From Tetrahymena elliotti 4EA (Eukaryota; Ciliophora; Oligohymenophorea; Hymenostomatida; Tetrahymenidae): 64,000 bases of DNA. Positions 1 through 10,503 of the stretch are shown one piece after another; within the stretch, counting starts at the first letter, position 1, and each line of letters starts with the position of its first letter. Location: NCBI GenBank assembly GCA_000231825.2, contig JH720306.1, forward strand, positions 229,784 through 293,783, read 5' to 3'. A model generated the notes under the pieces. That model was not told the origin of the DNA, ran no database searches, and was given only the letters and a program-made list of their open reading frames with translations. The position numbers were made by a program, and so were the translations under genes.

Positions 1-2
1 GT

Positions 3-716
3 AATGAAAAGCTCTAGTCTAACTTAGTTTCACTTCAATTAAAAGAATAGCTAGCATAATAACTAGCAAATCACTAAATCTAAGTAGAACAAAATCAAAA
101 TGAAAAGCATATACTCTAACAAAAAATTTAAGAACTTGAGCTCTCTAGCTAATAATTGAATTAAGAAATTGCTAATTTAAAACAACAAGCCAGCTAATGT
201 CTCTCCCCAAGTAATAAAATCTAGAAAGATTCCTATTACGACATGAACTATGAATAATTAGAAAATGACTACAAGATTTCCCAATCAATTCTACTTGACT
301 AGAAATAGTAACTTAAGGATTTAAAGTATGATTTGGAGCAAAAGATTAAAAAGTACCAAGAGGAAAACTAAGCCCTTACCTAAAAGAATTGGGAGCTTTA
401 AGAAAGAGCTGAAATTTTAGAGATGCAAGTTATGAATCTTTCTTAAAAAATGGGAGAGCAAGAATTTAGTTAAAACGAAACCCTCAATAACCTTAATGAT
501 TACATGAACTAGATTCAACAATAACAACAAGAAATCTAAAACTTGCAATAACTATTAGAAGAATAAGACTTCGAAAATGTTTTAGTAAAGAAAATCCAAT
601 AAAACAATGAACTAGCAACCAATAACGAAGAAAGAAACAATTTTAATGAACAAACCATAGAGTCTGCTAGAAACAGCATCAGCAAAATCGTTCAACATTA
701 TAATTTGAAAAAATGA
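3..716 (+). CDS. C-terminal part of a Gln/Glu-rich coiled-coil protein (5' truncated)
   Basis: The gene starts outside the window. One frame is open from base 3 to the TGA at 714-716, giving 237 codons with TAA/TAG read as Gln. The other two frames hit TGA early (frame 1 at 157-159). The translation is almost uninterrupted helix-forming sequence, rich in Gln, Glu, Asn, Lys and Leu with heptad-like Leu/Ile spacing and very little Gly, and it ends in IVQHYNLKK. This is what the end of a long coiled-coil protein looks like; in ciliates many basal-body, axonemal and cortical proteins have this form. No enzyme motif is visible and the family cannot be named from this piece. No intron is needed. 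Confidence 0.8.
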
Positions 717-1717
717 TCAAGCAAGCAATTCAATTAAATCAGATAAAATAGAAAAAGTTAAAAAAGCTTCAAAGTTGAAAAAAAGATGTCGTTCAAAAAT
801 ATCATTTGAAATTTTATTTTACTGGAATCAACTGCTTATCTATTTATCCATTCATTCTATGAAACAATAATTATATAAAATTTATTGCAAAACAAGAATT
901 ACTTTATATGATACTAATTATATACATTACTTGTCATTCACTTTATATATTGTTATTTAATTTCACTTCAAAAATCTTCTTTTTTAAATTGAATTCTTCA
1001 AAATAAAAACTAAAATCTCAAAAAAAATATTCTCTTAATAATTCATTAGAAAAAAGAAAGTAAAAGCTATAAAGGTAGAAAAAATGTTACTAAAAATATC
1101 ATTTGAAATTCTATTCTATTGCAATCAACAATATACATACATCCAATTATCCTTTCTTTTTATTAAAGAATAATTCTTTGAGATTTTTTACAAAACAAGA
1201 ATTACTTGATGTAGCACTAATTACAAACAAATATACTTACCTATCATTCATTCACTTTATATATTGTTATCTAATTTTACTTCAGAAATTTTCTTTATTA
1301 AATTATGTTCTTTAAAAATAAAAATAAAAACTAAAGAAAAATATTCTTTTGATAATTTATTAGAAAAATTGAAAGTATTAAAAAAGCTTATTCAATTGGA
1401 ATAAACTAATCATCTTTTGACTTATACATGAATCCATTCATTCTTTCATTCTATAAAAGAATAATTTTATGAAATTCTTTGCAAAACAAGAATAAATTTA
1501 AAGAATACTAATTACATACAAAAAAATATACTTACTTGTCATTCACTTTATAAAGAGTTATTTAATTTTATTTCAAAAATCTTCTTTTTAAAATCGAATT
1601 TTTTATAACAAAAATAAAAAATAAAGTTTGAAATAAAAAATTTTGATAATCCAATTTCTCATTTACAAAATTCTTTTTATTTAAATTAAGAAAAAAGTAA
1701 CCATCTAAATTAAACTT
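717..1717. repeat. Three degenerate tandem copies of a ~300 bp unit, non-coding
   Basis: No gene is supported here. From about 770 to 1640 the sequence repeats three times with a period near 300 bp. Recognisable anchors are AAAATATCATTTGAAATT (about 795 and 1094), GCAAAACAAGAAT (about 888, 1190 and 1482) and TCATTCACTTTAT (about 933, 1246 and 1538). Copies differ by many substitutions and small indels, so the array is old. The 70-codon ATG ORF at 1103-1315 lies inside copy 2 and is not conserved in the other copies. Confidence 0.6.
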
Positions 1718-2050
1718 ATGATCGACCAATTAACTAAATTAAGAGATACTTTCTATATTTTCTAAAAGAAATTAAGTAAGATAATTTAAGAAACGAAACA
1801 AAGAATTTTTATTTTTACAGATGAAGTGAAGAGAATTGATAATAATGTAATTTAAGACTAAGCACAACTTACTTTTTCAAAAATAATATTTCATACCACG
1901 ACTATTAATATTTAAAATAAATTATCTTACTGTAATTTCAAAGAACTCATACCATTTGAATACTATTAGTTAAATAATTTCCACAGATTTACTAAATAAA
2001 AAATTCAAAAAATTTTAAGATTAGCTAACAAAATATCTTAAGATATTTGA
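1718..2050 (+). CDS. Weak 110-codon ORF, possible gene fragment
   Basis: ATG at 1718 to TGA at 2048-2050 gives 110 aa with TAA/TAG as Gln, starting MIDQLTKLRDTFYIF. The first half looks helical and hydrophilic. The same frame stays open for a further 37 codons beyond the TGA. I do not recognise the product. In DNA this AT-rich with TGA as the only stop, an ORF of this length can arise by chance, and there is no intron or homology support. It may be a remnant of a decayed gene extending into 2050-2935, where other short coding-looking pieces occur in different frames. Confidence 0.22.
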
Positions 2051-3786
2051 GTTCTTAAAATAAATCAAAGTGCATTGAATAATTTTTTTCTTAATATTAG
2101 TTAGAATAATTATTAATATCCTTATAATCCAATTTTTAAATTATTTTCTTATATTATTTTTTGATAAAAATTGCTCGATGGATGATAAAAAATAAATGTA
2201 TGATTTTGATTTCTTTAATTTAAATTATTGTCTACTTGTTCTTTATTGAAAAATAACAGAGAAATTAATATTAATTAAAAATCTAATAGACTGTTTTTCA
2301 TGTTTTATTAGGGCTGATAATAATAGATAAAACAAATCTAAAAATTAAATAGCTTAAATATTTAAATGCGTATTTCTTTTATTCTTTTATTAGTGATTAA
2401 GTATTTATCTTTTTTAACAACTAAGTTAAATAAAAGTTAAAATTAAAAATTTTTAAATTAGGTGAGAATCAAGATGTTATTTCTGGAAAATGGTGTATAA
2501 ATAAAAGTGTAATTTGATTTTTTAATCATAGGCAAATCTTACCTATATTGCATTAAAAATAGATTACAAATAATTTTAATTATTTAAAATTTAATAAAAG
2601 AAACAATTCGACAGCTCGACTAACGAAATTAATTTGTGTGGTTTCTTGATTAATATCTTACACTTAAAAGAAAATACATATATTTTTGATTTTCTATTTG
2701 ATTTGATATTTTTTGATAATAGGTGATAAGCGTTTTCTTAAATTTTGTAAACAATTATAATAATCTTAAGAATCTAATTTCATTTGTGAGCCTAATCACA
2801 ATCAAAAGAGCGAATTCTAAGATTAATTTTATTATAAAGCTTTATAGAACGAATGTTTATTATTCACTAAATGATAAACTACTTAATTTTAGTTCTTTAG
2901 TACTAAACGAAAGAAATAAATTAATTCGAAAATAAACAGATTCAAAGATATTTCCAATAACTTTTTGCTCTTACCTAACTCATCCTAAACTTATTTATTT
3001 TTTATCAGAATCAACCGTTTAATTTACTACTTGTAAATAAATAACTATTAGTTTTTATCAAAATAATAATATTAATTATTCATTATATAATTCTATTAGA
3101 TTTCATGTATATATAAAATTTAGTTAAAATTGATACATCAAACAAACAAACACAACAACAGCCCAAAAATTTAAAAAAAGCAATAAAAATAAAGATGCAT
3201 TCTATAAAAATTTAAATTAATATATTTAACTTAAAGACTTCAAGCATATACAATGAGAGGTTAAATATTTTACTCAGAGATTTACTTGACTCGTGCTATT
3301 TATATTAAATATTAAACACCAAATATTTGTAAATTTTTTTTTTCCTTTATATCGAAAGTGTTATTTCAAAATTCTCAATAAAGTTGTGAATTTAAAAACA
3401 TAGAATATGACAATTTTAAAACTAGTCTTTTAATATTTATATATTATCTAATATAAAACTGATATTTACCTTAATTTGTCCAATTTATTTAAATAATATA
3501 ACTCTCTCTATATTAGACATTGTTGGGCATAAAGCTAATTGTTTGAACCACAAAAAAACAAAAGCAAAAATACCCTCAATTTAGATTGGTTATGTTATCT
3601 ATTTAAATGTGTAAAGTTAGTCAAATTAACAAACTTTATATTGAGAATAGGGAATATTATTTACTTATAATATTAATTAAAAATAATTTGTAAAAATTGG
3701 TCAAATCTCAAAAGAAAAAGATCTAAAATATTGTACTGTCTTGATTGATCAATAAATAAATCTGAAAATAACAAAAGATCTCAAGA
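2051..3786. other. Intergenic, AT-rich, with scattered coding-like scraps
   Basis: No gene model can be built here. Short coding-looking pieces occur near 2290-2360, 2462-2510, 2600-2640 and 2723-2935, but they are in different frames and not linked by convincing GT...AG introns. They could be remains of a decayed gene that begins at 1718. From 2940 to 3786 I see only AT-rich sequence, presumably holding the promoter of the gene at 3787. Confidence 0.4.
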
Positions 3787-4563
3787 ATGAAAGAAATAAT
3801 ATCATTAATCAACCAATCTCTCTAATAAGTTACCTATCAGTTTCCTGATAGTGATTATCTCTAATTGTCATATGAATAATGTCTGTTTGTTACTGATTAT
3901 CTATTTTGCTAATTTGAAAGTAAGAACAATTATTTTTCTTTTTGCGCTTAATTAACGAATATTATTTTTCTAAAAGTTGATGATTCCTCTAAAGAAATAA
4001 TTCTCGAACACCTGAATAAATTGACAAGATCTTATAAATATTCTATTGTCAAAAAAAAAGATTTCAAAAAATTCCTTTTCCATATTTTCTCATCATACAG
4101 TCCAAGAGATGATTACATTCAAACAGAAGAGTAAGTTTATTTATTTTTTTAATGACAGAATCATTAAATTTATTAATTTATAAAAAATTAGTTTAGTTAA
4201 ATATATTGACTTTAAATTAATGTATGATGTTGAAAAATTCTGGAATAACTTTAAAAAAGACAATAAGCATATTGCATTTATTACTAAAGAAGAAGCTTTA
4301 GATTAAATTATCTTAATTGTCGAAAAACACAGTAATCTATTTTTTTTACTATTATTTATCCTTATCGCATTCATTTTTATTAAATAGATGAAGATTTTTC
4401 AAGAGTCGAAGATGTAGTTGAGGAAGATTTACTAAATCTTCATAAATTTGTCTTCTTTTAAGACTTTGCAAAAATCCTTGTCAAAGTCGCTAAAATTTTA
4501 AATTTTGATAAAAAAAAATATATTAGTCGTTCTAAATAAAATTGTGGCTGCCAAATATTTTGA
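3787..4563 (+). CDS. EF-hand-like protein with C-terminal CaaX prenylation box (paralogue A)
   Basis: Four exons (3787-3919, 3977-4130, 4192-4331, 4388-4563) give 200 aa. The introns are 57, 61 and 56 bp, all GT...AG, in phases 1, 2 and 1. The model is supported by its neighbour at 5735-6550, which has the same intron phases, the same exon 2 length (154 nt) and clearly related protein in every exon (for example DYLFCQFE against DYLFSIYE). The protein has four weak EF-hand-like helix-loop-helix units whose loops keep Ile8 and Glu12 but have lost most acidic ligands, so a calcium-sensor fold with weak or no calcium binding is likely. It ends in NCGCQIF: Cys-Gly-Cys-Gln-Ile-Phe is a CaaX box with a second Cys two residues upstream. 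This suggests prenylation, possibly plus palmitoylation, and membrane attachment. The fold is inferred; the CaaX ending is seen directly. Confidence 0.85.
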
Positions 4564-5734
4564 TTTAATTATGATTACTATTTACCAATTTAATCTATTC
4601 GCTTCTTGCTTTCGTCAGTCTAAATAAATTTGTGGCAGCCAAATATTTTGACTTACTTTTAAAATGAATACTATTTACCAATTTTAGCTCCTTTCCACTT
4701 CATGATATTAAATTTATAGTTTGGTTTGAACTAAAAAAGAAACAAAAAAATATATAACAAAATTAAAAAACTCTTTCCTCTATCTCATTAATAATAATAA
4801 ATAAACCTTGAAAATGTAAAAAAATAAATTAATACCAATTATATTAGTAATATAAATATCTTATTTCTACTTATAAAATCTATCTAGGCTTGCTTAGTGA
4901 TATCTGATAAAATCCTTAATTTAATAAATTACTAGCCATCCTTATTTACTTCTATATCTACTTTAAAAATCTTTTGTAATTGTATTTCTAATGAATATTT
5001 ATTGAGTTATTATACTTCATTAATTCAGCTTTTAACACATTCTTTTTTAATTAAAAAATTTCTTTAGAAAAAACTTAATTTTTACAAATAACTTAAACAT
5101 TTCTGAAAAATAACTTTATTTTCACCTTACATATTTTTAACAAAATAAATAGGTTATATTTTTTATTCAAAAAGAACAGAAAAACTTCTTTAAGTCATCA
5201 TATATATATATATCATACTTAGATTCTTCATTAATTAACAGCTATAAAAATTTTATATTATTTAAATTAAATAACATAAGGAATCATAGTAATATCATAT
5301 ATTGAGCTTTAATTTTTACATGCATTTAAAATAATTCATATTAATTTTAGACTGAAAATTAACTTTTTTGTTTTATGTTGAATGATACTTGTAATTTTTG
5401 ATATTTTGATAATTACAATATGGATTTTTAAAATGAATAATTAGTGATTGGAAAAATAATCTACTCCAATTACTAGGAATATCAAAATCAAAATATCAAT
5501 TTAAATCATTTTTTTAAGATAATCAGTTATTAATATCTTAAATTGTATAATAAGTTAATACAATAAGGTTAGTTTATACAAATTTCTAACCTGTTTTTTT
5601 TTTTCTAATAAAGATATTACATTTTAGTGGTTAGCTTATTTGAAGTAAGGATGTAAATTCATTAGAAAACTGATAAATAATATTAAAAAAATCAATTAAA
5701 AAATTTGCAAAAACATAAAAAAAATAAACGATAA
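4564..5734. other. Intergenic region with a duplicated terminal-exon tail and a hairpin plus T11 tract
   Basis: At 4613-4687 the last coding bases and 3' flank of the upstream gene (4528-4592) are repeated with changes, including the TGA context and the downstream CTATTTACCAATTT. In this copy the prenylatable Cys codon is AGC (Ser). Further on, 5566-5572 and 5586-5592 (AGGTTAG and CTAACCT) form an inverted repeat followed by eleven T at 5594-5604, about 130 bp before the next gene. Nothing else is recognisable. Confidence 0.5.
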
Positions 5735-6550
5735 ATGTAGTAATATGATCAAAGTGATATAATAAAAATATAAAGAAATCAATTATTGAAAATTATAAGA
5801 CAATCATATGAACAAGCTAATGCTTAGTTTCAAGATGATCAACATATTTATTTAACACTTGAGGAGTGTATATTCATCATCGATTATCTTTTTAGTATTT
5901 ACGAAAGTAAGAGTTCTTTGTTTTTAAAAAAACAACACTACATTTTTTCTATAGTTATCTAACAATAATTTTACTTTTAAAAAGTTGAAGATGAATAGAA
6001 GTAAATTCTGATTGATCACATGAAGAAAAGAAAATTTAAAGAAACAAACTCAACAATCAAAAGAGATGAATTTAAAGCTTTTCTTTTGCAAGTTTGTTAT
6101 GGGTTGAAACAAAGAGAATAAATAATTAGCATAGATGAGTAAGCATTCTAAGTTTTTACTTTCAAATTATTTAATATAAAAATATTAGTTTAGTAAAACA
6201 TTTCGAAATAAAATTGGTTTATGAAATTGAATGTTATTGGGATGAACTCAATAATCAAGGATTCATATTTATTACCAAAGACGAATGTGTTAGACTCATA
6301 TAAGATATCATCTCAAAATTTAGTAATTAGAGTTTGTTTATTCATAAAATTATTAATTTTGCTTTTGATATTTGAAATAGATATTGATTATTCAAATGTA
6401 AAGAATTTAGTGGAAAGTAATCTAAAATAAATTCACAAATTTATTTTCTTTGATGATTTTGTTTCTATCTTACTTAGAATTGCTAAGCAATAGCATTTTG
6501 AAAATAAAAAATATGATGATAAAAATAATTGCCATTGCTCAATATTTTGA
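5735..6550 (+). CDS. EF-hand-like protein with C-terminal CaaX prenylation box (paralogue B)
   Basis: Four exons (5735-5906, 5985-6138, 6189-6322, 6381-6550) give 209 aa. Introns of 78, 50 and 58 bp are in phases 1, 2 and 1, as in the paralogue at 3787-4563. The start MQQYDQSDIIK is the first in-frame ATG after upstream stops. Helical pairs with the degenerate loops DDQHIYLTLEE, TNSTIKRDE and NQGFIFITKDE are spaced as in four-EF-hand sensors, but most calcium ligands are missing. The protein ends NNCHCSIF, so the Cys-x-Cys-a-a-X arrangement of paralogue A is kept although the neighbouring residues have diverged; that points to selection on the lipid-anchor site. The likely role is a membrane-tethered adaptor or sensor. 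The two genes are a tandem duplication, same strand, 1.2 kb apart. Confidence 0.85.
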
Positions 6551-6868
6551 TACTTACTCTTATGAGCAGTTAAATTTATTATTATTTACTTATTCACAGA
6601 AAATGGCTTTTTCTATTCTTCAAGAAGTTAAAAATATTATAGAAGCTTAATTTATAAAAAGAAAAACTAACTTTGAATTTTATAATAAAAAATTATATCA
6701 AAACACTATTTAACTTAATATTTATCTTTAGTAAAGTATTTATATATATATTCTATTCTACCTATATATCTGTCAATATATCATCTTTAACCTACAAATC
6801 AAATTTATTTTCTAAAAACAAAAGAAAAAATCTTTAATTTTTACAGATAGAATTATGTTTAAGCAATA
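6551..6868. other. Intergenic, AT-rich, nothing recognised
   Basis: This is the 3' flank of the CaaX paralogue B and the upstream flank of a weak ORF. It is AT-rich with a short TA-repeat near 6741-6750. No gene, repeat or structured element was identified. Confidence 0.5.
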
Positions 6869-7155
6869 ATGTCTAGTTCTGTAATTAATAGGTTCTCTTA
6901 TTAAAATAGGTAATACAATGAATAGGGTTATATTCTTGTTGATTTTCATAGATAAAAGATAGATTAGGTGAGTTTTTTTTGTTTCTTATTTGACTATTCA
7001 TAATTTTTTATCTGTTTTAAATAAAATGAATAATTTAGCTCTAAATTAATTTCCTATCAGAATATTAATATTTTTTAGTCTAAACAAATAAAAAATGTAA
7101 AGTTATTGATGAAGATTATTTTGAAGTATCTATCAATTTATAAATTTTTAGTTGA
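6869..7155 (+). CDS. Possible small two-exon gene, unknown product
   Basis: Exons 6869-6967 and 7039-7155 are joined across a 71 bp phase 0 GT...AG intron and give 71 aa, beginning MSSSVINRFSYQNRQYNEQG and ending VSINLQIFS before TGA. Amino-acid use (Gln, Asn, Tyr, Asp, Lys) resembles the real genes around it, and the intron is AT-rich and of normal size. No domain or homologue is recognised and the piece is short enough to be chance. It could also be the surviving 5' part of a larger gene. Confidence 0.28.
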
Positions 7156-7948
7156 TAAGTTAGCCATAGAGTTTATTTAGACGGGATTTATTAAGTATTA
7201 AAAAGTTATTTGTATAGATAAAAATTATTAATTTACTGGAAAAAAAAAGAAGAAATTTGTGGATTTTGATTAATCATAAAACTTAAAAAATTTTTGATTT
7301 CTGCATTTTTAGTTATTATTCATTTTTTACAATTTTAGGCTGCAAACAATAATTTTATTTTTAGTGGTAAAATTTTTTAATTTTAATAAATAAAATATCT
7401 GGAGTTAAATAATATTTTTAACTTTTTACTCAAAAAAGTACCAAAGAAGTAACAAATTAAAACAAAAAAATTTGGCCACAGTAAATTTTGATAAAATATT
7501 ATTATTGTTCTTTGGTATTTGTTTTACAAAATAAGATAAATTCAGTTATATATTTAACTAAAAATAAATCTATTAGCTATATGATAAGTAATTATTTTAA
7601 TTGAATAAAGGATAAAATAAAATGAAATAATTAATTAAAATTGTGAAAAGATATTTATTTTAAAAAGATAATATACTCATTTAAAAATTAAAATAATATG
7701 GCTTGATAAAAATAATTTTATTGAGCAACAAATTATTTTATTATCAAATTTTAAATAAGTGTAAAAGATTAAGACTATTATTATTTTACTTCATTTTTCA
7801 TAAATTTATAAGATTAATGAAATTTTTTATTGAAAGTTTATAATTAAGGTTATTTATAAAGAAATTCAAAAATTTTTAATTTGAAAAAATACATGATGCA
7901 ATAAAATAATTTTAAACAAAATTAAAAATCTTAAAAGAACAAATAAGG
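7156..7948. other. Intergenic, very AT-rich
   Basis: Long A- and T-runs and no gene. Some phrases (for example around 7560-7760, with AAAAGATTAAGACTATTATT near 7763) resemble parts of the repeat units at 9240-10200, so this may be a very diverged outlier of that array. I cannot confirm this by eye. Confidence 0.35.
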
Positions 7949-8437
7949 ATGTCATTAATACTTAACGAAGAAGATAAAGCAAAGAAAAATGTTCAGTATT
8001 ACCATGAATAAAATAAAAAATAGCATGCATATTAATAAATAATAAAAGGTAGACATTATCTCAATTATTTAAAAATAATTTTAAATAATATGCCAAATTA
8101 TGAATCTAAAAATAACTAATAATAATATTTATTTAATTTAATAATTTTTAGTCTAGATCAACAATCTATAAAAATAAAATTGTTTACTTGTTACAAGGAT
8201 ATTAATTAATTAATTAGTTTTAAAAGTATTATCTGCAGAGACATATTTTTCTCTTTTTTGTCTTATTCTGAATTGGAGAAAAAAGATATTTTTTGTTTAA
8301 GAATTTAGTAGAATGATAATATATTTAAAAGTACTCAACTAATTTTGTTTTAACAACCTTTCATAATTTCGTATTAGGATTCTTAACTTACTCTCTATGA
8401 AGATTTAATATCGGGGAGAGAATGTACCATGAAATGA
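7949..8437 (+). CDS. Hypothetical protein, 162 aa, overlapping a convergent gene
   Basis: ATG at 7949 to TGA at 8435-8437 is open for 162 codons. The start MSLILNEEDKAKKNVQYYHE and the second half (from SLDQQSIKIKLF to LYEDLISGRECTMK) have convincing composition. The middle (about 8045-8153) starts with GTAGAC and ends TTTTTAG like an intron, but removing those 103 bp would break the frame, so I leave it in; the true splice pattern is uncertain. No domain is recognised. The last ~103 bp overlap, on the other strand, the end of the gene at 8335-8889. Confidence 0.4.
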
Positions 8438-8889
8438 AAAGTTTACTTCAAAGAATTATTATTATTTGGCTCAATGAATGTATTTGCCATTTTATCACTA
8501 GTGACCCTTCCATAGTACTACATATAACCTTCTCTACAAAAATGCTCTAAATTCTTCAGGAAAAAATATTTGGTTAAACCTTTGACTTGATTATTAGTAG
8601 CTACAAAATAATAGGTTCCCCAAACTGTATTACCTCTTTCTATTTCCCAATCTATCTAATTAGCATGACCATTAACAAAGGGAGATCCATATTATTTAAA
8701 AAACTAAGGAGTTTTAATATGGCTATGACTTAGAATCATATGTTTATAATCTACTAAATCTACATTCAAATTGTAAATAACAGGCTCTTTAGTATCGTTA
8801 TCAACCAATTTAAGTGATACAGGAGAAGCAATAGACCATCTTACTCTGTACTCTATGACTTCTTTAACAGAAGAAAAGTCAAATATCAT
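8335..8889 (-). CDS. Hypothetical protein, 184 aa, no recognised family
   Basis: Reading leftward, the first in-frame ATG is at 8889-8887 (MIFDFSSVKEVIEYRV) and the frame stays open to the TGA at 8335-8337. The central part (WEIERGNTVWGTYYFVATNN, then FFLKNLEHFCREGYMQYYG) has mixed hydrophobic and charged composition unlike the surrounding AT-rich noise, so I believe it is coding. A TAAAG just before the ATG could be an intron 3' end, in which case an upstream exon is missing. The last 34 codons are antisense to the convergent ORF at 7949-8437, so one of the two 3' ends is probably shorter than drawn. I do not recognise the function. Confidence 0.55.
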
Positions 8890-10503
8890 TACTTTAAACA
8901 AATGATTTAAAAATATGATTCACTACAAATTCCAAATTTTCATTTTAACAAGTAGCAAGTTCATAAGTTTTACCACAGAATTCAAATTTCTCAATTACTC
9001 CAAAATGGAAATAAATTTTGCTCTTATTTATTTATTTATGGATGATATGCTTTTTAGTAAGTTGATTATTGCTGTATTAGTTTCAATTAAAGTGATCTTT
9101 TTTTATTTGTCTATCTCTCTTTTTCTTTTATTAGCTTTTAATTTAAGTATTTAACTATTAATTCTCAATTTACTATATTTACCTCTAAAAGATCGAATTA
9201 GTCATATCAAATATCATCAGAAGGGGAGGAATATTTTAGATAATAAACTTAATCAATTAATCAAGCATTTGTCAATAATTTATTCAAATATAATTCTAAA
9301 AAAATAATCTGAATTTAATTTTAACTTTTAATCTAAAAAAATCATTCAGATAATAATTTATTGTGTTTAAAATATATTCATTGTAAAATATCTTTATTCT
9401 ATTAAAAAATGATTGTTTGATTAAAAAAGTAAGTAAGCTTATTTTAATAACAAATAAATAAACGGATTTCTAATAAAATGTAAAAGATTAAAATTATTTT
9501 AATAGAATAAATCAGTTGCCATAAATGTTTCAATATTTTTAATAATATTATTGAACAGGCAGATACAAGAATAAAATAAATCAAGCAATAAAAAAGGATA
9601 ATTTACTCTAAAAAATATTGGCAAGAATAATCTTTATTTAATCTTTAATTTAAAAAAAAATATCTCTAATAAAATAATAAATTGTGTTTAAAATGTTTTA
9701 TAAAATATATTTAATTTATCAAAAATAATTTTTTGATTGATAAAAATTAATTTAATAATGAATATGAATGGATTAGAATATATTTTATTATTCATTTGAT
9801 TAAAATAAAATTGGGATGAATCAGTCAGTATTGTCATAAATGTTTCAATATTTTTAATATTATTGAACAGACAGAAGATATTCGAATAAATTAAATCAAG
9901 CAATAAAAGATAATTTACTCTCTATTTAAATAAAAAAAAAACATCATTAATATAATGATCAATTGTGTTTAAAATTTATTTGATATTTTCTTTAATTGAA
10001 TTTTTTGTATTTTATGTTAATTAAGTTTAAATAAAATAGGGCTGAATCAGTAAATATTGTGATTAATATTTAAAATGAATAAAATAAATCAAGTAATAAT
10101 GGATAATTTATTGTAAAAATATTCGCGGAGAAAACAATCTTAATTTAATTTTTTTAGTTTTCTACCAAATGTGTTCAGTAAGAAATTAAATTTGATATTT
10201 GATTGTTTGGTTAAGGTGCATAAAATTTAAGATTTATAGTTTTTTTAATAATGATAAAGCAAAGATTTTAAAACACTTTAAAATACACAAAATAATAACA
10301 ATTACATTAAAGAAGCCAGCAAGAAATAAGTAAACAAATAAAGAAATAAAAGCTATTAATACTAACAAATAAATAAATAAACAAACAAATTTAGGTCTTT
10401 TACTTTTAATTATTATTACTAATTATATAAATCTCTTAGCAAACTCACAAAATTTCTCCTTCAAATAACTAAGTAGCAAGTAAGTAACTAGGTATAGCAA
10501 ACG
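8890..10503. repeat. Intergenic region holding a degenerate ~300 bp tandem repeat array
   Basis: From about 9240 to 10200 three to four diverged units repeat with a period of about 280-320 bp. Anchors are TTGTGTTTAAAAT at about 9361, 9682 and 9963, ATAAATGTTTCAATATTTTTAAT at about 9520 and 9836, and AAATCAAGCAATAAAA at about 9578 and 9893. No ORF is conserved between units. From 10200 to 10503 the DNA is AT-rich with AAATAAATAAACAAACAAA microsatellite stretches near 10370-10395, presumably the upstream region of the gene at 10504. Confidence 0.6.

Noticed and set aside
2048..2050. In-frame TGA at the end of the 110-codon ORF as a selenocysteine codon, since the frame stays open afterwards
   Set aside because: No recognised selenoprotein family or Cys/Sec motif around it, and the ORF itself is weak.
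8915..9154. Hydrophobic 79 aa ORF that could be a membrane protein
   Set aside because: Composition matches AT-rich noise, there is no splice or homology support, and it lies beside the start of a better minus-strand gene.
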